NCBI RefSeq assembly: GCF_000485595.1
Contig: NW_014579302.1
Coordinates: forward strand, 3,245-33,790
Direction: 5' to 3'
DNA: 30,546 nucleotides
Origin: Priapulus caudatus
Lineage: Eukaryota > Priapulida > Priapulimorpha > Priapulimorphida > Priapulidae
Shown in pieces: positions 19,440 through 29,374 of this stretch. The position numbers and the translations under genes were made by a program. The notes beneath the pieces are model-generated. The model was not told the origin of the DNA. It did no database searches and saw only the letters and a program-made list of their open reading frames with translations. The number at the start of each line of letters is the position of its first letter. Within the stretch, counting starts at the first letter, position 1.

Positions 19440-22190
19440 CAGAACACACACAGCACAGTCACACACAAGCAGCACACAGCACACAGCACAGCACAGAGCA
19501 GCTTTGGCACACTTGCAGCGTCCAGTGCATGCTTTCTCGCAGCGACAGTGGATCAATTCATGGCACGATTTTGCTGCTTTAGCCTAGGGAGAGTGGTCCA
19601 AAGAGGCTGCCACCCAGTTGTTTCCTTTGTCCAGCCCCAGTCAGATGGTTCTGGAATCTCTGGATCCATGACCAATGCCTGGTTCCAACAGTTGGCCTGG
19701 TAGCAAGAGCGCTTGATGTGCGGCCTGGGTTGGAGGATTGTTCTCTAGAGTTCTAGACTTCTGTGTGAAGAGCTGTTTCCTGGCATCATTCACTTCCGTG
19801 CTCTCACTGGTTTGGTCATACAGCAGCACCACAAAACGCTCTAGCAATAACATGATCACCTTCATCGCGCTGACGCTCACTCGGCATGCATAGGGAGTCA
19901 CTGAATAGCAGTCATTCACTTGGGAAAGAACTTTCCAAAGGTTTTCCCAAGGCAGTCTTCTTTCTCTGCCAGCGAATGCCAGATAACAGTGCACATCCGG
20001 TTGATACAGCGCTGAAAGGACTGGGAGAGTGCAGACAGGGCTGTGTTTGGATTCATTGTGGCAAAGCATTTCGTAAAAGCCTATGTACGAAACGCTTGTA
20101 GCCAACACCAAAGCGCCCACCAAACAGGCTCATCAGGAGCTATCTTGCAAGAATGAGCACAAGCCAGTACCGCACCACATCAGTATCAAGTACTTATGGT
20201 CACCCTTGCCACAGCAATCTGGCCACTATGCAGAAGTAGACAAGTGTCATCCCTCCTGCTTGTGAAACATGGGCAAGGCGGCCAATGATGGACTCGACAG
20301 GAGAGCAACAGGACCCCCCGACTTCAAACTGTTTGCAATACAGTTCCTTGGCCTTGCTGCACTAGATGAATGTGAACAGCCCTCGCGTGACAGCGAAAGC
20401 AAATAATTGTCGGTTTTTTCTCAATTCGACTCGAATGCGAAGTTTCAAGTTCTTTGCATCACAGATAGAGATGCCGAGGACACCCTTTTCCTGATGGCCC
20501 TTTCCCTATTCTGTTCTGAAGTGAGGCTGTTCAGGCTGCGCAGGCTAGCGTAATGACATCCCAGACAAGCGGTCGATGCGGCTGCCATTTCTCCGAGCTT
20601 TCAGCGCAGAGATTAGTCGGTGGCGAAACACTCTCTTTTGCATTACTCTCTTTAAATGTTCTTGAGTCCCAGGATAGCATTTGAAAACCGGCACAGCTGC
20701 ACCATCGAAAATTTTGGGCATCAGCCACAGGCACGCCTATTGCTTTGTCGAGGCAAGATCTGGATTCCAGCCAGCTGAAGTAGATCTGGCTTTAACCCCA
20801 AACCGCATTTTATCCTCCAGTTACAAGGAAGCTGGCGGCGGGCTGCCTTGGTTTCCATGGAGAAGAAATTGTGATGTTTCATCTCGAGTTTTGACCCAGA
20901 GAGTGAGACAGCGCCTCGCAAAAGACCAGTCACTCTTCAGCCTGCAGGCAAGCTGTGCCTTCCTGTTTGCGACTTAATCTTGACGGCGTGGCTTCTGAAA
21001 AAGCTGTCAATTGTTTCTTTGGCAAGTGTCTGTGTGACAGTGTCGTACCAAGCTGTTTCTAACCTTTCTGTCACAAGACTATAGTGTACCGGCTTCTCAC
21101 CAGGCACGGTCTCAATCTTTCTCACAGCTTTCAAGGCCCACTTGGGTGTCCATATGATGTCCCTTCGTGTTAATGACGAGTAGGTCTTGGCCGATTCTAG
21201 AAATGAATTTCCCATCTCTTTCAGCACTGTCACAAGTGCCTTAACCTCCTTCGAGGAATGCTGGCTTGCACTCCAGGTGCTGGTCATGGTGTAAGGGTGT
21301 CAGTGATCAACAGCCTCACCCTGTTGGCTTATGGCCTGTTCCTCAAAACTCCTGTAGTAATCCCTGGCAATTTCTGGCCTTGCTACCATCCAGCGTCTGA
21401 GTGCTCCTGGATTGCCTGTCAGTCCTATAGCCCCCACAGAACCTTTCAACCATTTGCATTGTTTTGCTCATGGAACTGGTCAAGTGCCATAGCAGAAAAC
21501 TTGTTGCTGGTTTTGTGCACACGAAGTTTCCAGACTTGAATTCTGCTAGGCACATCTGGTGTTTTTCAGCAAGAGTCGTCCAGGCACGATGTGTCCAGGA
21601 AGCCACCTGGAGTAGTGCGTGTGATCTAGGGCAAAACATCCAGGCCTGATCTGCGTCAGGGATTTCACGTACAGGATGGAAGTTCCCTTCAGCGAAGTGA
21701 CCTGATATACCGCAGCAAAGAAAGCACCAATGACAGGGCTTATGCCAGTGAAGCAAGATGGACACTGGCGTAGGCACCACTCCTCAAAGACGGACTATCT
21801 GCGTACATGGCATCAGTATTCATCAGATGTGCAGTCTTCATTGTAAGCTTGTTGGAGGAATTGTATAAAGCTCCCGCTGTGACTTGGTGTACATGGCTGT
21901 CTTGGTGAACTGCTCGCATGTATGAAGGAATTTGCTGTTCCGAAACTTGCAATGTCAGCCTTACGCAAAGGCGTTCGTCAACCACTGTCTTCCAGCCAGT
22001 CTCCCAGCAACTTCAACATTGCCATCTGCGATTGTGTAGACCACCGAAACATGATCACAAAGGTGATCCTCTCTGTGAGTGGCTGGGCCCAGTCCACTGG
22101 ACTTCCTTAGCAAGAGCATACAGTGGTGTCAACAGCAAGGAACAGAATCTGGCCAGGGTTCAAGTGCTGGCAACTTGAAAAGATCATCAA
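19440..22190 (-). pseudogene. uncharacterised animal multicopy family with EADT/DTDVV motifs (frameshifted, 5'-truncated)
   Basis: Reading the minus strand from 22190 down, pieces of one long protein appear in order but in shifting frames: Y-A-L-A-K-E-V-Q-W (about 22110); F-G-G-L-H (about 22050); K-A-D-I-A-S-F-G-T-A-N-S-F-I-H-A-S (about 21940); F-A-L-D-H-T-H-Y-S-R-W-L-P (about 21615); S-A-M-A-L-D-Q-F-H-E-Q-N-N-A (about 21475); G-L-T-G-N-P-G-A-L-R-R-W-M-V (about 21400); V-L-K-E-M-G-N-S-F (about 21220); D-G-A-A-V and C-Y-P-G-T (about 20690); a D-D-T-C-L-L-L-H block (20228-20251); D-T-D-V-V (20173-20187); E-R-F-V-V-L-L-Y-D-Q-T-S (from 19841); and a Cys-rich tail C-H-E-L-I-H-C-R-C-E-K-A-C-T-G-R-C-K-C (19488-19580). 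I recognise this order from abundant uncharacterised proteins of corals, molluscs and other invertebrates. The paired EADT and DTDVV acidic motifs suggest a PIN/XPG-like fold (inference). Many frameshifts and loss of the N-terminus make this copy non-functional unless the sequence is noisy. Confidence 0.7.
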
Positions 22191-22359
22191 ATATATGGGA
22201 ATCTTAATATTATTTTGAAATTACATCTCTGGGTGTTTATTTGCAAATTTCAACCGATTTCTTATTTCTTATTTCATATTTACGAGCGTGGAGTCATGCA
22301 GGTCGCAGACAGGTCCAAGTCAGTGATGTCCGCACAACGGTAGCAGCAAGTAGGGCTTC
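22191..22359. other. short AT-rich spacer
   Basis: No feature apart from a TCTTATTTCTTATTTC tandem trace near 22257. Confidence 0.4.
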
Positions 22360-22627
22360 AAGGGTCGTTGTCGTAAACAGTACTACAGATATGTACCGCG
22401 AGGTACATATATGTATAGCACAAGAAGTGTACCACACTTGTACTACAGAACAGTGTACCACTAACCCTAACACTAAGCCTAACCCTAACCACTAACCGCT
22501 TATCCCTAAACTCAACGCCTACACCCTAACCCTAAACATACCTCATATAAAAATATAAACATAATACTAAACAACCTAAACCTACCTCGGGTACATATCT
22601 GTAGTACCTGTTACGACAACGACCCTT
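22360..22627. mobile_element. foldback MITE with about 45-bp TIRs and telomere-like core
   Basis: Left arm AAGGGTCGTTGTCGTAA, then ACAG, then TACTACAGATATGTACC...GAGGTA (22360-22404). The inverted right arm occupies 22582-22627 and ends TTACGACAACGACCCTT. Between them are degenerate TAACCC hexamers (22459-22495, 22525-22536) and an AT-rich piece. No coding capacity. A target duplication is not obvious. Confidence 0.75.
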
Positions 22628-22689
22628 CGTGCGTTACTCTAGCATTCGTTAAAATTGCATAATCGATGGGCCTATTATGCCTTTAAGCC

Positions 22690-23020
22690 TAACTGAAAAA
22701 GTTATGGACGGATTGTCGTAAAATTTTCAGGATACGTCAGAAATGGGCTAACTTAGAATTGATGAGATTTTGGTGGTGATCCGGATCCAATTGATTAATT
22801 AATTCATTCATTAATTAATAAAATTTTCAGGATAGGTCAGAAATGAGGTAACTTAGAATTGATTACATTTTGGTGGTGATCCGGATCCAATTAATTATTT
22901 AATTAATTAATTAATAAATTAATTAATTTTTCCACTTAATTAATAAAAAAATTCACATTGAGAGAATTCAGCTGCCTTGGCAGTTGGAGGTCTGTGCTCT
23001 CCGAGTGCTCTAGTTTACGT
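22690..23020 (+). repeat. dispersed repeat with an internal about 100-bp tandem duplication
   Basis: TAAAATTTTCAGGATA-GTCAGAAATG, then TAACTTAGAATTGAT, then TTTTGGTGGTGATCCGGATC occurs twice (22718-22799 and 22818-22899). Each copy is followed by TTAATTAAT runs. The block ends with CTGCCTTGGCAGTTGGAGGT and CTGTGCTCTCCGAGTGCTC. I recall near-identical end sequences scattered in many unrelated animal genomes, but cannot confirm that here. Confidence 0.55.
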
Positions 23021-23036
23021 ATGTTTTCAGTAAATA

Positions 23037-23038
23037 AT
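23037..23038. repeat. target-site duplication AT, left
   Basis: AT immediately before the left TIR. It matches AT at 29463-29464 after the right TIR. Confidence 0.6.
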
Positions 23039-23125
23039 GGGGGTCACCGCGTTACTAACCGACAGATGGCGCACGTGTCTGAGTAGCCCTAGCCCTACCG
23101 CTGACTGCACTGTTTACTTCTGCAT
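23039..23125 (+). repeat. left terminal inverted repeat of the transposon
   Basis: GGGGGTCACCGC at the end, then CAGATGGCGC, GTGT, GAGTAGCC and TGTTTACTT. The same words occur in the same order in the reverse complement of 29375-29462, with small spacers of different sequence. Confidence 0.75.
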
Positions 23126-23164
23126 TCTTGACAAACATTTTATTAAACATCAAAGTTAATCATC

Positions 23165-26014
23165 ATGACAGATAAATACGGGGCATGGACAGTACCAAGA
23201 ATAAAAGAGGAGTTGAGTCGTCGGGGTGCAGTGACGTCTGGGAGAAAAATCGACCTTATTGAAAGGTAATTATTGATAAGCATGTTCAATGTTGTGTTTT
23301 CATAACTCACTGTAGGGCCTACTGTACTAGTCTGTAAACATCGCCAGTGAGCAAATGTTAGAATTTAGAATACTATCTAACGATCAGAATCACTCAGTCA
23401 TAATTTGGATTTTATTTTAGATAGTATAGGTTTCGTAATATATGATAACTGCCGTAGTTACTTATACTTAGTAGAGATATGATTCTGTTTGGCAGATAAC
23501 TCTGTCACAAGTGACAAATTTTGTCCGATTGGCTAAAAAAAAACATCTTTCTTCTCATGAAGTTTCTCATCTGTCGTTATGTTCCATTTCTTTAAGTGAG
23601 ATTTGTTTTAGTCTCTAGATTGGAGACAAATGACATTAATCATATATATTTTAAAGCACATGTCTGCTGATTATTTTTCAGATTTGAGGCGTATGATCAT
23701 AACCTAGATTTTAGGGGACCAGTAATTCATATGCCAAAGGAACCAGTTCCAGAATGGCCAACCTATGGATTCAAACAACTTACTGCAGACCATAGGATTT
23801 TTGTTCCGAAACTCACTGATGAGATGGTGCAGGCCTATTTCACTTATAGAATGGCCATGGACAATGAATTTACTAGGGATATCAAAGCGATTTAGAAGGG
23901 AAGGCAGTTAATCGAGTCTATGCGGATCAAGGCATGTAGTGTGCTTGTCAAGGATGGGTCAGTTTTTCTATCTGGTCTTGTTGGTGCTGCAATGAAAAAG
24001 AAGGTATACCTGTGAAATTTTTGTTTTCTTAATAAATCTTGCCTTTTTATAGCATTACTCGTCATTATTATAATACTACTCAACATTTCCTTTTCCCATG
24101 CTGAAGTTACATGAGTTAATAACAATATGAATAACTGAGGCATACAGACATATACAAATATTCTTGAGTTTTTGAAATTATATTGCAGGTATCATATGCA
24201 TATAAGCTGCGACTCTGTAAAGAAACGGGAGAATTTTTGAACAGCCACTGCGAGTGTCCTGCGGGTAAAGGCCCTAATGCTACATGCAAACATGTTGCTG
24301 CTGTTATGCTCATGCTGGCCAAATTTGTTTCATCCGACTGTGATCCTTTAATACGAAAAACCTGCACAGAGAATCTCCAGTCATTCCACCGACCTAAATC
24401 AGTCTACAGCGGTATGTAAAAAATCAGACTAATTTAGAAAAAAAATCCTTTAATATCCTTATTAGTTTAGTTCTATTTTCTGTCGTGGGAGGTATCCATT
24501 TCATAAATTAAGTGGAATATTTGCTTAAATTGTGCACATGACACTGATTTTTTCAAAAATTTATTTGAATCCTTATATGTTTAAAACTTCACTGATCTAC
24601 ATGTACTAAAAAGGGCTTATTCATTGATAAGTAAATCTTTAAGCACTAGATCTAGTTCTGCTGAAACACAGTTCTTGAATATTTTGTTTTAATTTTCGAG
24701 AGAACAAGGTGATTGTCAGTTGACAAAGCTACCTGCTATTGCACTGAAGTCTGTTGGCTGGAAATTATATCAAGGACTGATGTTTTAAAATTTTCTGCTT
24801 TAAAAGTTTCTCCTGTGAAGGCTGTCGATCTACCTGTTCAGAAAAAGCGCAAGATCGACATGGAAGACCCTATACCAGCTAAATACAGAAAATGTAGTGG
24901 ATATGAGGATCGTGTTCGCAGTGTTGTGTTAAATTATTGTTCAATGTCATCACAGGATTTAGTAATCAAGTACAAATATGAAAAAGCGGACATCTACACA
25001 GCAGCGAAAGACCATCATTATATGAAAAAACCTTTACTGGAATGCTGGGTAGAAAATGCATCAAAGGTAACTTTTACCGCACATTAAGTCATTTTGATAT
25101 AAATATTCTGATAATAGTCTCATATCTATTGAGTAAGGAATCTTTATACCAATGTTATTGGTGGGCAAGGATTTTTCTGTGTTATATGAGAATTGGTCTC
25201 ATAAAGAGTCCCTGTAAAACTTTTAGTTGGCCAGGTATTATATAATGCTGCAGTCAAGCATCATATGTTCCAGGAGTTGTTGTTATGTGATAAAAAATGC
25301 AACACACTTATCAGTGCTTATGGTGCTCTATGGATTTTTCCAAGCTTTCTTTTTGTCTCATTTCAGCTAGATGATTCTCAAGCCAAAATGCTAGAAAAAA
25401 ACACCAGGAAACAGGCCGATTCTAGTCTTTGGTTTCAAGAGAGACGGCTACGCATTACGGCGTCACGTTTTGGAGAAGTTGTTTCCCTGACTAAACGACG
25501 AAATATAGAAAAACTTTGCAAGTCATTGAATAGCAATGTACAACTCCACACAGCTGCAATAAGCCACGGAAAGACATTTGAAAGTAAAGCTATCACTGCA
25601 TTTGAGCAGAAGTTTTCTATGAAAGTTCAGGCATGTGGACTACATGTTCGACCTGATCTTTATTACTTAAGGGCAAGCCCTGATGGACTGATTGGTGATA
25701 ATGCTCTTCTTGAGGTCAAATGCCCATACCGTGGAAGGGATAAACTTGTTGCTTCCGATTTATCTTTTAAATTTCTGTGTGAGAAAGATGGAAAGATCCA
25801 ATTAAAGCGGACTCATAATTACTTCGATCAAATTCAAGGCCAGCTTCACGTCTGTAAACGATCACTATGCTATTTTGTTGTTTACACTCACAAGGATCTT
25901 TACGTTGAAGAGATTTCATATGATAGAAAATATTGTGAATTGTCACTCATTCCAAAGTTAGAGATTTTTTATCAGAAATATTATTTAGATTACTTGGCGA
26001 GACATTCATTCTAA
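23165..26014 (+). pseudogene. SAP-SWIM-YqaJ nuclease protein of the transposon (five exons, one nonsense codon)
   Basis: Exons 23165-23265, 23682-24003, 24189-24411, 24807-25066 and 25367-26014 all have GT-AG boundaries, and their phases join exactly to 517 codons. Residues 2-36 are a SAP-like DNA-binding helix pair (VPRIKEELSRRG...GRKIDLIERF). Residues 162-176 are a SWIM zinc finger (C-x-C-x9-C-x-H, HCECPAGKGPNATCKHV). Residues from about 325 are a YqaJ/lambda-exonuclease fold: RITASRFGEV, HGKTFESKA, then SPDG...LLEVK with D408, E418 and K420 as the PD-(D/E)xK metal and catalytic residues, then FDQIQGQLHV. The start is the first ATG after the TIR and begins the SAP domain. An in-frame TAG at 23893-23895 (residue 105) truncates the protein. 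The likely role, inferred, is a nuclease helper of transposition or repair of the excised element. Confidence 0.8.
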
Positions 26015-26441
26015 CTGAAAACCCACTGGTTAAATTTTCATAACTGTAAGCTTTCATTAGAAATTACATTATGGTGCAATGCGTGATGCACGGAAATACT
26101 TACTTAGCAGCATTAATTAACTTGTGAAATTGTGTGACTTTATTATCATATGAATGGAATTTAAATACGCGACTTCGGAGATGCCGTGTTATTTCTCGTG
26201 CTTGGGATATGCCGTATCTCCCAAGTTGCTATTTGTACCGTGAGAACACAATACAGCAGTTATCGAAACCACGAATCATATCAATCATTTCAGTGTGGCC
26301 CCGATTACTCATGGAGCTTTGTTAAACTAGCGATATCATGTTGAATCCGACACCAAAAAGCGAAATATGTGAGTTCTCAAGTCGCGAAAAATGTTTATTT
26401 TAACATCGAAATATGCTTTATTTAAACACATGTTTGTTGTT
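26015..26441. other. spacer between the convergent transposon genes
   Basis: About 430 bp, AT-rich, no gene. It holds the 3' untranslated regions of both genes. No palindrome or array is seen. Confidence 0.6.
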
Positions 26442-26965
26442 TTATGCTAAGCTATTTACAATTGCGGGCCGGAAATTAGAGATCATAAAACAGACAAAGA
26501 TCAGTGCTCGAAATAAGCGTTGTCCGGTTGTCCGAGACAACCAGAATTTGCGCTGGACAACCTAACCAGTCTGAGACATTGTCCGGTGGACAACCAAGAA
26601 ACACTATCCCTAACCCTAACACCGACTCTAAACCGACTCGGCTATCTTATATATACGCGTGGTACGCAATTAATCTATGGTGTATAACCTTTTGCTTTCA
26701 ATATTTTGCATCTGAACTGACAATCAATCCCAACCAACTGGTGTAGGCTAGCTGGCACAATAATGTTCAGTTTCATACTTCAAATCCGAGTGTTTTCTAG
26801 CTCATCAAGAAATCTTAATCGTGAATTAAAGCAGGTGAATAATATAAAAATATGGGACCAGCCTGCTATTTCCAAACACTGGTATATGTCAGGTTTTCTG
26901 ATTTATGAGAGGTGAACTCGATTTTGGAACCAGCAAACCAGCAAGTTCTAAAATTTTCTGGGGAG

Positions 26966-26992
26966 GACCCCCTACCCCCCCCCCCTCTATGC
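26966..26992 (+). repeat. C-rich tract
   Basis: CCCCCTACCCCCCCCCCCC inside the nested element, the opposite-strand counterpart of the G-rich tract at 27249-27337. Confidence 0.7.
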
Positions 26993-27022
26993 CTGTTTCA
27001 CCACTGTTTTGCCTTGAAATTC

Positions 27023-27038
27023 CTAAACCCGCCACTGA
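27023..27038 (-). mobile_element. possible element end (CAGTGGCGGGTTTAGG)
   Basis: On the minus strand this reads CAGTGGCGGGTTTAGG, a hAT-like 5' terminus. It may mark a further insertion within the nested element. No partner end is identified. Confidence 0.3.
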
Positions 27039-27248
27039 ACAATTACATATCTTGGAGCAAGAGACAATGAAAAAAATGTCGCCTTTTCGCATGGCGCCCA
27101 AAACAAAGATTGCAGAACTGAGAGGTAGAGGAGCCGTAGGGTGTGGAAGGGGAGCGGAGGAGCCAGTAAATATTAATGTTATCCACTATTTGCGCAGTTC
27201 GCTGTTTTTTGGCCCCCCCTCAGGGTCTCCCCAGGATTGAAATTCAAA

Positions 27249-27337
27249 CAGGGGGAGGGAGGGTAGCGGGGGAGGGGAGAGGCCGGAGGAAAACTAGGGG
27301 AGGGGGGAGGGGGGAAACTAGGGGGGTCCGGGGGGCG
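27249..27337 (+). repeat. G-run tract with G-quadruplex potential
   Basis: More than ten runs of three or more G, separated by A or short spacers (GGGGGAGGGAGGG, GGGGGAGGGG, GGGGAGGGGGGAGGGGGG, GGGGGG). Confidence 0.6.
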
Positions 27338-27710
27338 TGATTTTTTACCGTACGACTAATTAATGCGTAAAATCGCCACCACACCATTAGAGTCATAACG
27401 GTATTTGGGCGTTCTTTGGCTATAATAAGACTAGCCGAGTCGGTGTACAGCAAAGGTTAACTGTGCATTGTCAGTTTAACTTGTGTACTGTCTGCAGTGC
27501 ATGCGTGGTACGGTAAAAATACACGCGTCGGATGTCCTGGTCGAACGGCAATTCTTGACGATCGATTCCCGCGCTGGCAAACTTTTATTGTGGTGGAATT
27601 TAAACGGGGCGGAGGTAATTTAAATGGTGCGCAACGATTCAAACAGGGGGGACCGCGCGCGCCCCGTTTGCGCAACGTAGGGAGAACCCTGCCCCTTGTT
27701 AAAAAATCCT

Positions 27711-27723
27711 GGCTACGCCACTG
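27711..27723 (-). mobile_element. possible element end (CAGTGGCGTAGCC)
   Basis: Minus strand CAGTGGCGTAGCCAGGATTTT is a terminus type related to the CAGGGGCGTAGCTAGG motif at 17485. The partner is not found, so it may be a fossil MITE end inside the nested element. Confidence 0.35.
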
Positions 27724-29086
27724 TTTTTGGGTGTTTTCTGATCATATTATTATGTGATTGAAAATAGGAGATTTGGGAATATTTTTTGGGACAACCAGAA
27801 ATTGTTGCGGACAACCCGATTTGATGCCGGGGTTGTCCGCAGGAAAACCACATTTTTGTTCTTATTTCGAGCACTGCAAAGATTATTCTAGAACCCAGGT
27901 TCACTTTCCCCAGAGTAAGGTCTTTTTTAAGTATTTGAAATGTTTTAGAAAGGCCTATCATCCTTTCTACATGGATTCTCTTGCTAGCGACTCTGCGATC
28001 ATGGACTACTTGCTCCGGTTCCAATTGACTTTTCCCTTTTAACATTGTCGGGGTATTCAGCTTAATGTTTTTGGGTGCAAAAAGATCCTGGACCATAATA
28101 CCCCGATCCGCCATGATGCTGTCATTCGATTCAAAGAAATCTGATGTATGTGAACAGAGCTTTGACCGTTCGATGATTTGCCGGTCACTTGTTGACCCTG
28201 CATAGCTTTCACTCAAGTAACTAACTATGCCCCTCGGAGTGATGCCGACCATAGTTTTAAGAGTGTTTTTATGTTTATAAGTGCTAAATGTCGCACTTTG
28301 TGAAAGTACATTAGATGGCTTTTTTGATTGGTGTTTCTGTAGCATCAAGTATCACTCTTGTAGATGGAAAGTGATGTTTAAAGCCACTCGGCATGAAAGA
28401 GTCTATCTCTTTTCTATCTGGCCAGGTATTAATTTCGCTTAATTGGAAAAACATAAAGTTTATCCAAGTTATGGCTATCTTCGAAACAACACTCCCTGAT
28501 ACACCAAATAAAATACTAAGCTCTATATCTTCCTTTGCTCGTCTTAATTTTACCAATGTTAAGAACAATTGATTCATGGGCGTTAATTTCTGACACTTGT
28601 AATTTAAATCATTTGCAGCAGGACCAAGCACATTGTAAAACATTAGTAAATGTTCATAATCCCTGAACCCAGTATAATAATTAATTGACCTAGGGTCATT
28701 CATAAACCTTTCAATACTAAACAGTTGCTCAGTTAGCAGGGAACATTGTGTACTTTCATCTGCATGGGTGCTTGGTAGTCCGTCCTTAACCTCGAGGTTC
28801 ATAATATCATTGGGATAGGATGATTCTATGACAACCTCATTGGCAACATCATCAGCATTAGCTGCTATCTCCATTTTAAGTCGGCGGTGAGTGGCTCTAC
28901 TTTCTCTTTCCCTTGACTTCAAGGGATTTTTCTCATTTGATGTGAAAGCAAACACACTTGGTACGACATTTTCACACAATTTTTTTCTTGACCCTTAAAT
29001 ATACGGAAAGAACATTTTATTAGTTATTTCCTAAATATGGTACGTTCCAGTCGGCGGCGAGTGGCCATTTAATCTACATAATTAAT

Positions 29087-29132
29087 ACCAGTAAGCGTAC
29101 CAGTAAGCGTACCAGAACATACCAGTAAGCGT
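29087..29132. repeat. 12-bp tandem repeat at the transposase splice donor
   Basis: ACCAGTAAGCGT at 29087-29098, 29099-29110 and 29121-29132, with ACCAGAACAT between the second and third. On the minus strand the third unit supplies the last exon 1 codons and the donor follows at once. Confidence 0.75.
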
Positions 29133-29374
29133 CTCTTTGTAGTCTGTTGGTAGAAAATGCTGGTGGCAATTGAGCCCTCCGTGGGTTGCCATAATTTTGT
29201 TGGTTTCCCAATAGATTCAAGCCTTCTTATTGCTACCAACCACTTTGTTCTCAATTCTTTGTCTATGGGAAACTTGCATCCACCAACTCTCGACTTGCAA
29301 AGAGGGACACAACAATAGCGTGGCATTATAATCGCATAAATAGAGCCCTTTTATTTTATATTATTCTGCTATTC

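Larger units (their letters stand above)
26502..27876. mobile_element. nested non-autonomous DNA transposon (16-bp perfect TIR, 7-bp TSD)
   Basis: It starts CAGTGCTCGAAATAAG (26502-26517) and ends with the exact complement CTTATTTCGAGCACTG (27861-27876). CAAAGAT flanks both sides (26495-26501 and 27877-27883). Subterminal GTTGTCC / GGACAACC motifs are repeated and inverted at both ends. An inner inverted pair ACCGACTCGGCTA (26632-26644) / TAGCCGAGTCGGT (27432-27444) and a telomere-like CCCTAACCCTAAC (26609-26621) lie inside. It encodes no transposase. CAGTG termini suggest hAT or P-like mobilisation. A 7-bp duplication is unusual for hAT (8) and fits P-like elements. Confidence 0.85.
26442..29326 (-). 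pseudogene. THAP-domain DDE transposase (ISL2EU/Harbinger-like), two exons, disrupted
   Basis: Exon 1 (29326-29123) begins MPRYCCVPLCKSR, the C-x4-C start of a THAP zinc finger, and reaches KLWQPTEGS. A 1-base deletion near 29175 then shifts to the frame reading CHQHFLPTDYKETLTG, which supplies the C-x2-H of the finger. The GTATGT donor and the TTAAG acceptor join in phase to exon 2 (from 28993), giving SRKKLCENVVPSVFAF with the VPSVF version of the THAP C-terminal box. Next come a helix-turn-helix (ELSILFGVSGSVVSKIAITW), ILDATET with the first catalytic Asp (28346-28344), a frameshift in a 6-base T run (28320-28325), MADRG with the second Asp (28108-28106) and HVERMI with the catalytic Glu (27967-27965). 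A 1375-bp element then interrupts the gene. Beyond it the frame continues through about 15 codons to TAA at 26444-26442. The catalytic triad is complete, but the copy cannot make a full protein. Confidence 0.85.

Noticed and set aside
20681-20977. 98-codon plus-strand frame, and the other plus-strand frames at 19886-22178
   Set aside because: They are antisense to the minus-strand pseudogene, whose ordered motifs identify the coding strand.
24713-24806. Starting YqaJ-gene exon 4 at 24720 rather than 24807
   Set aside because: Both give the same phase, but the upstream part has a Cys-rich unrelated sequence, while starting at 24807 yields the expected Y-S-V-S-P-V-K-A junction. Not fully settled.
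26905-27240. 111-codon Pro-rich frame in the nested element
   Set aside because: Driven by C- and G-rich tracts, without domain similarity. The element appears non-autonomous.
27758-28042. 94-codon plus-strand frame
   Set aside because: Shadow of the minus-strand transposase plus the nested element's end.
29041-29075. Duplicate of AGTCGGCGG-GAGTGGC (also at 28877) as a regulatory repeat
   Set aside because: Only two short copies of about 17 bp, one in coding sequence and one in the intron; chance or a small local duplication.
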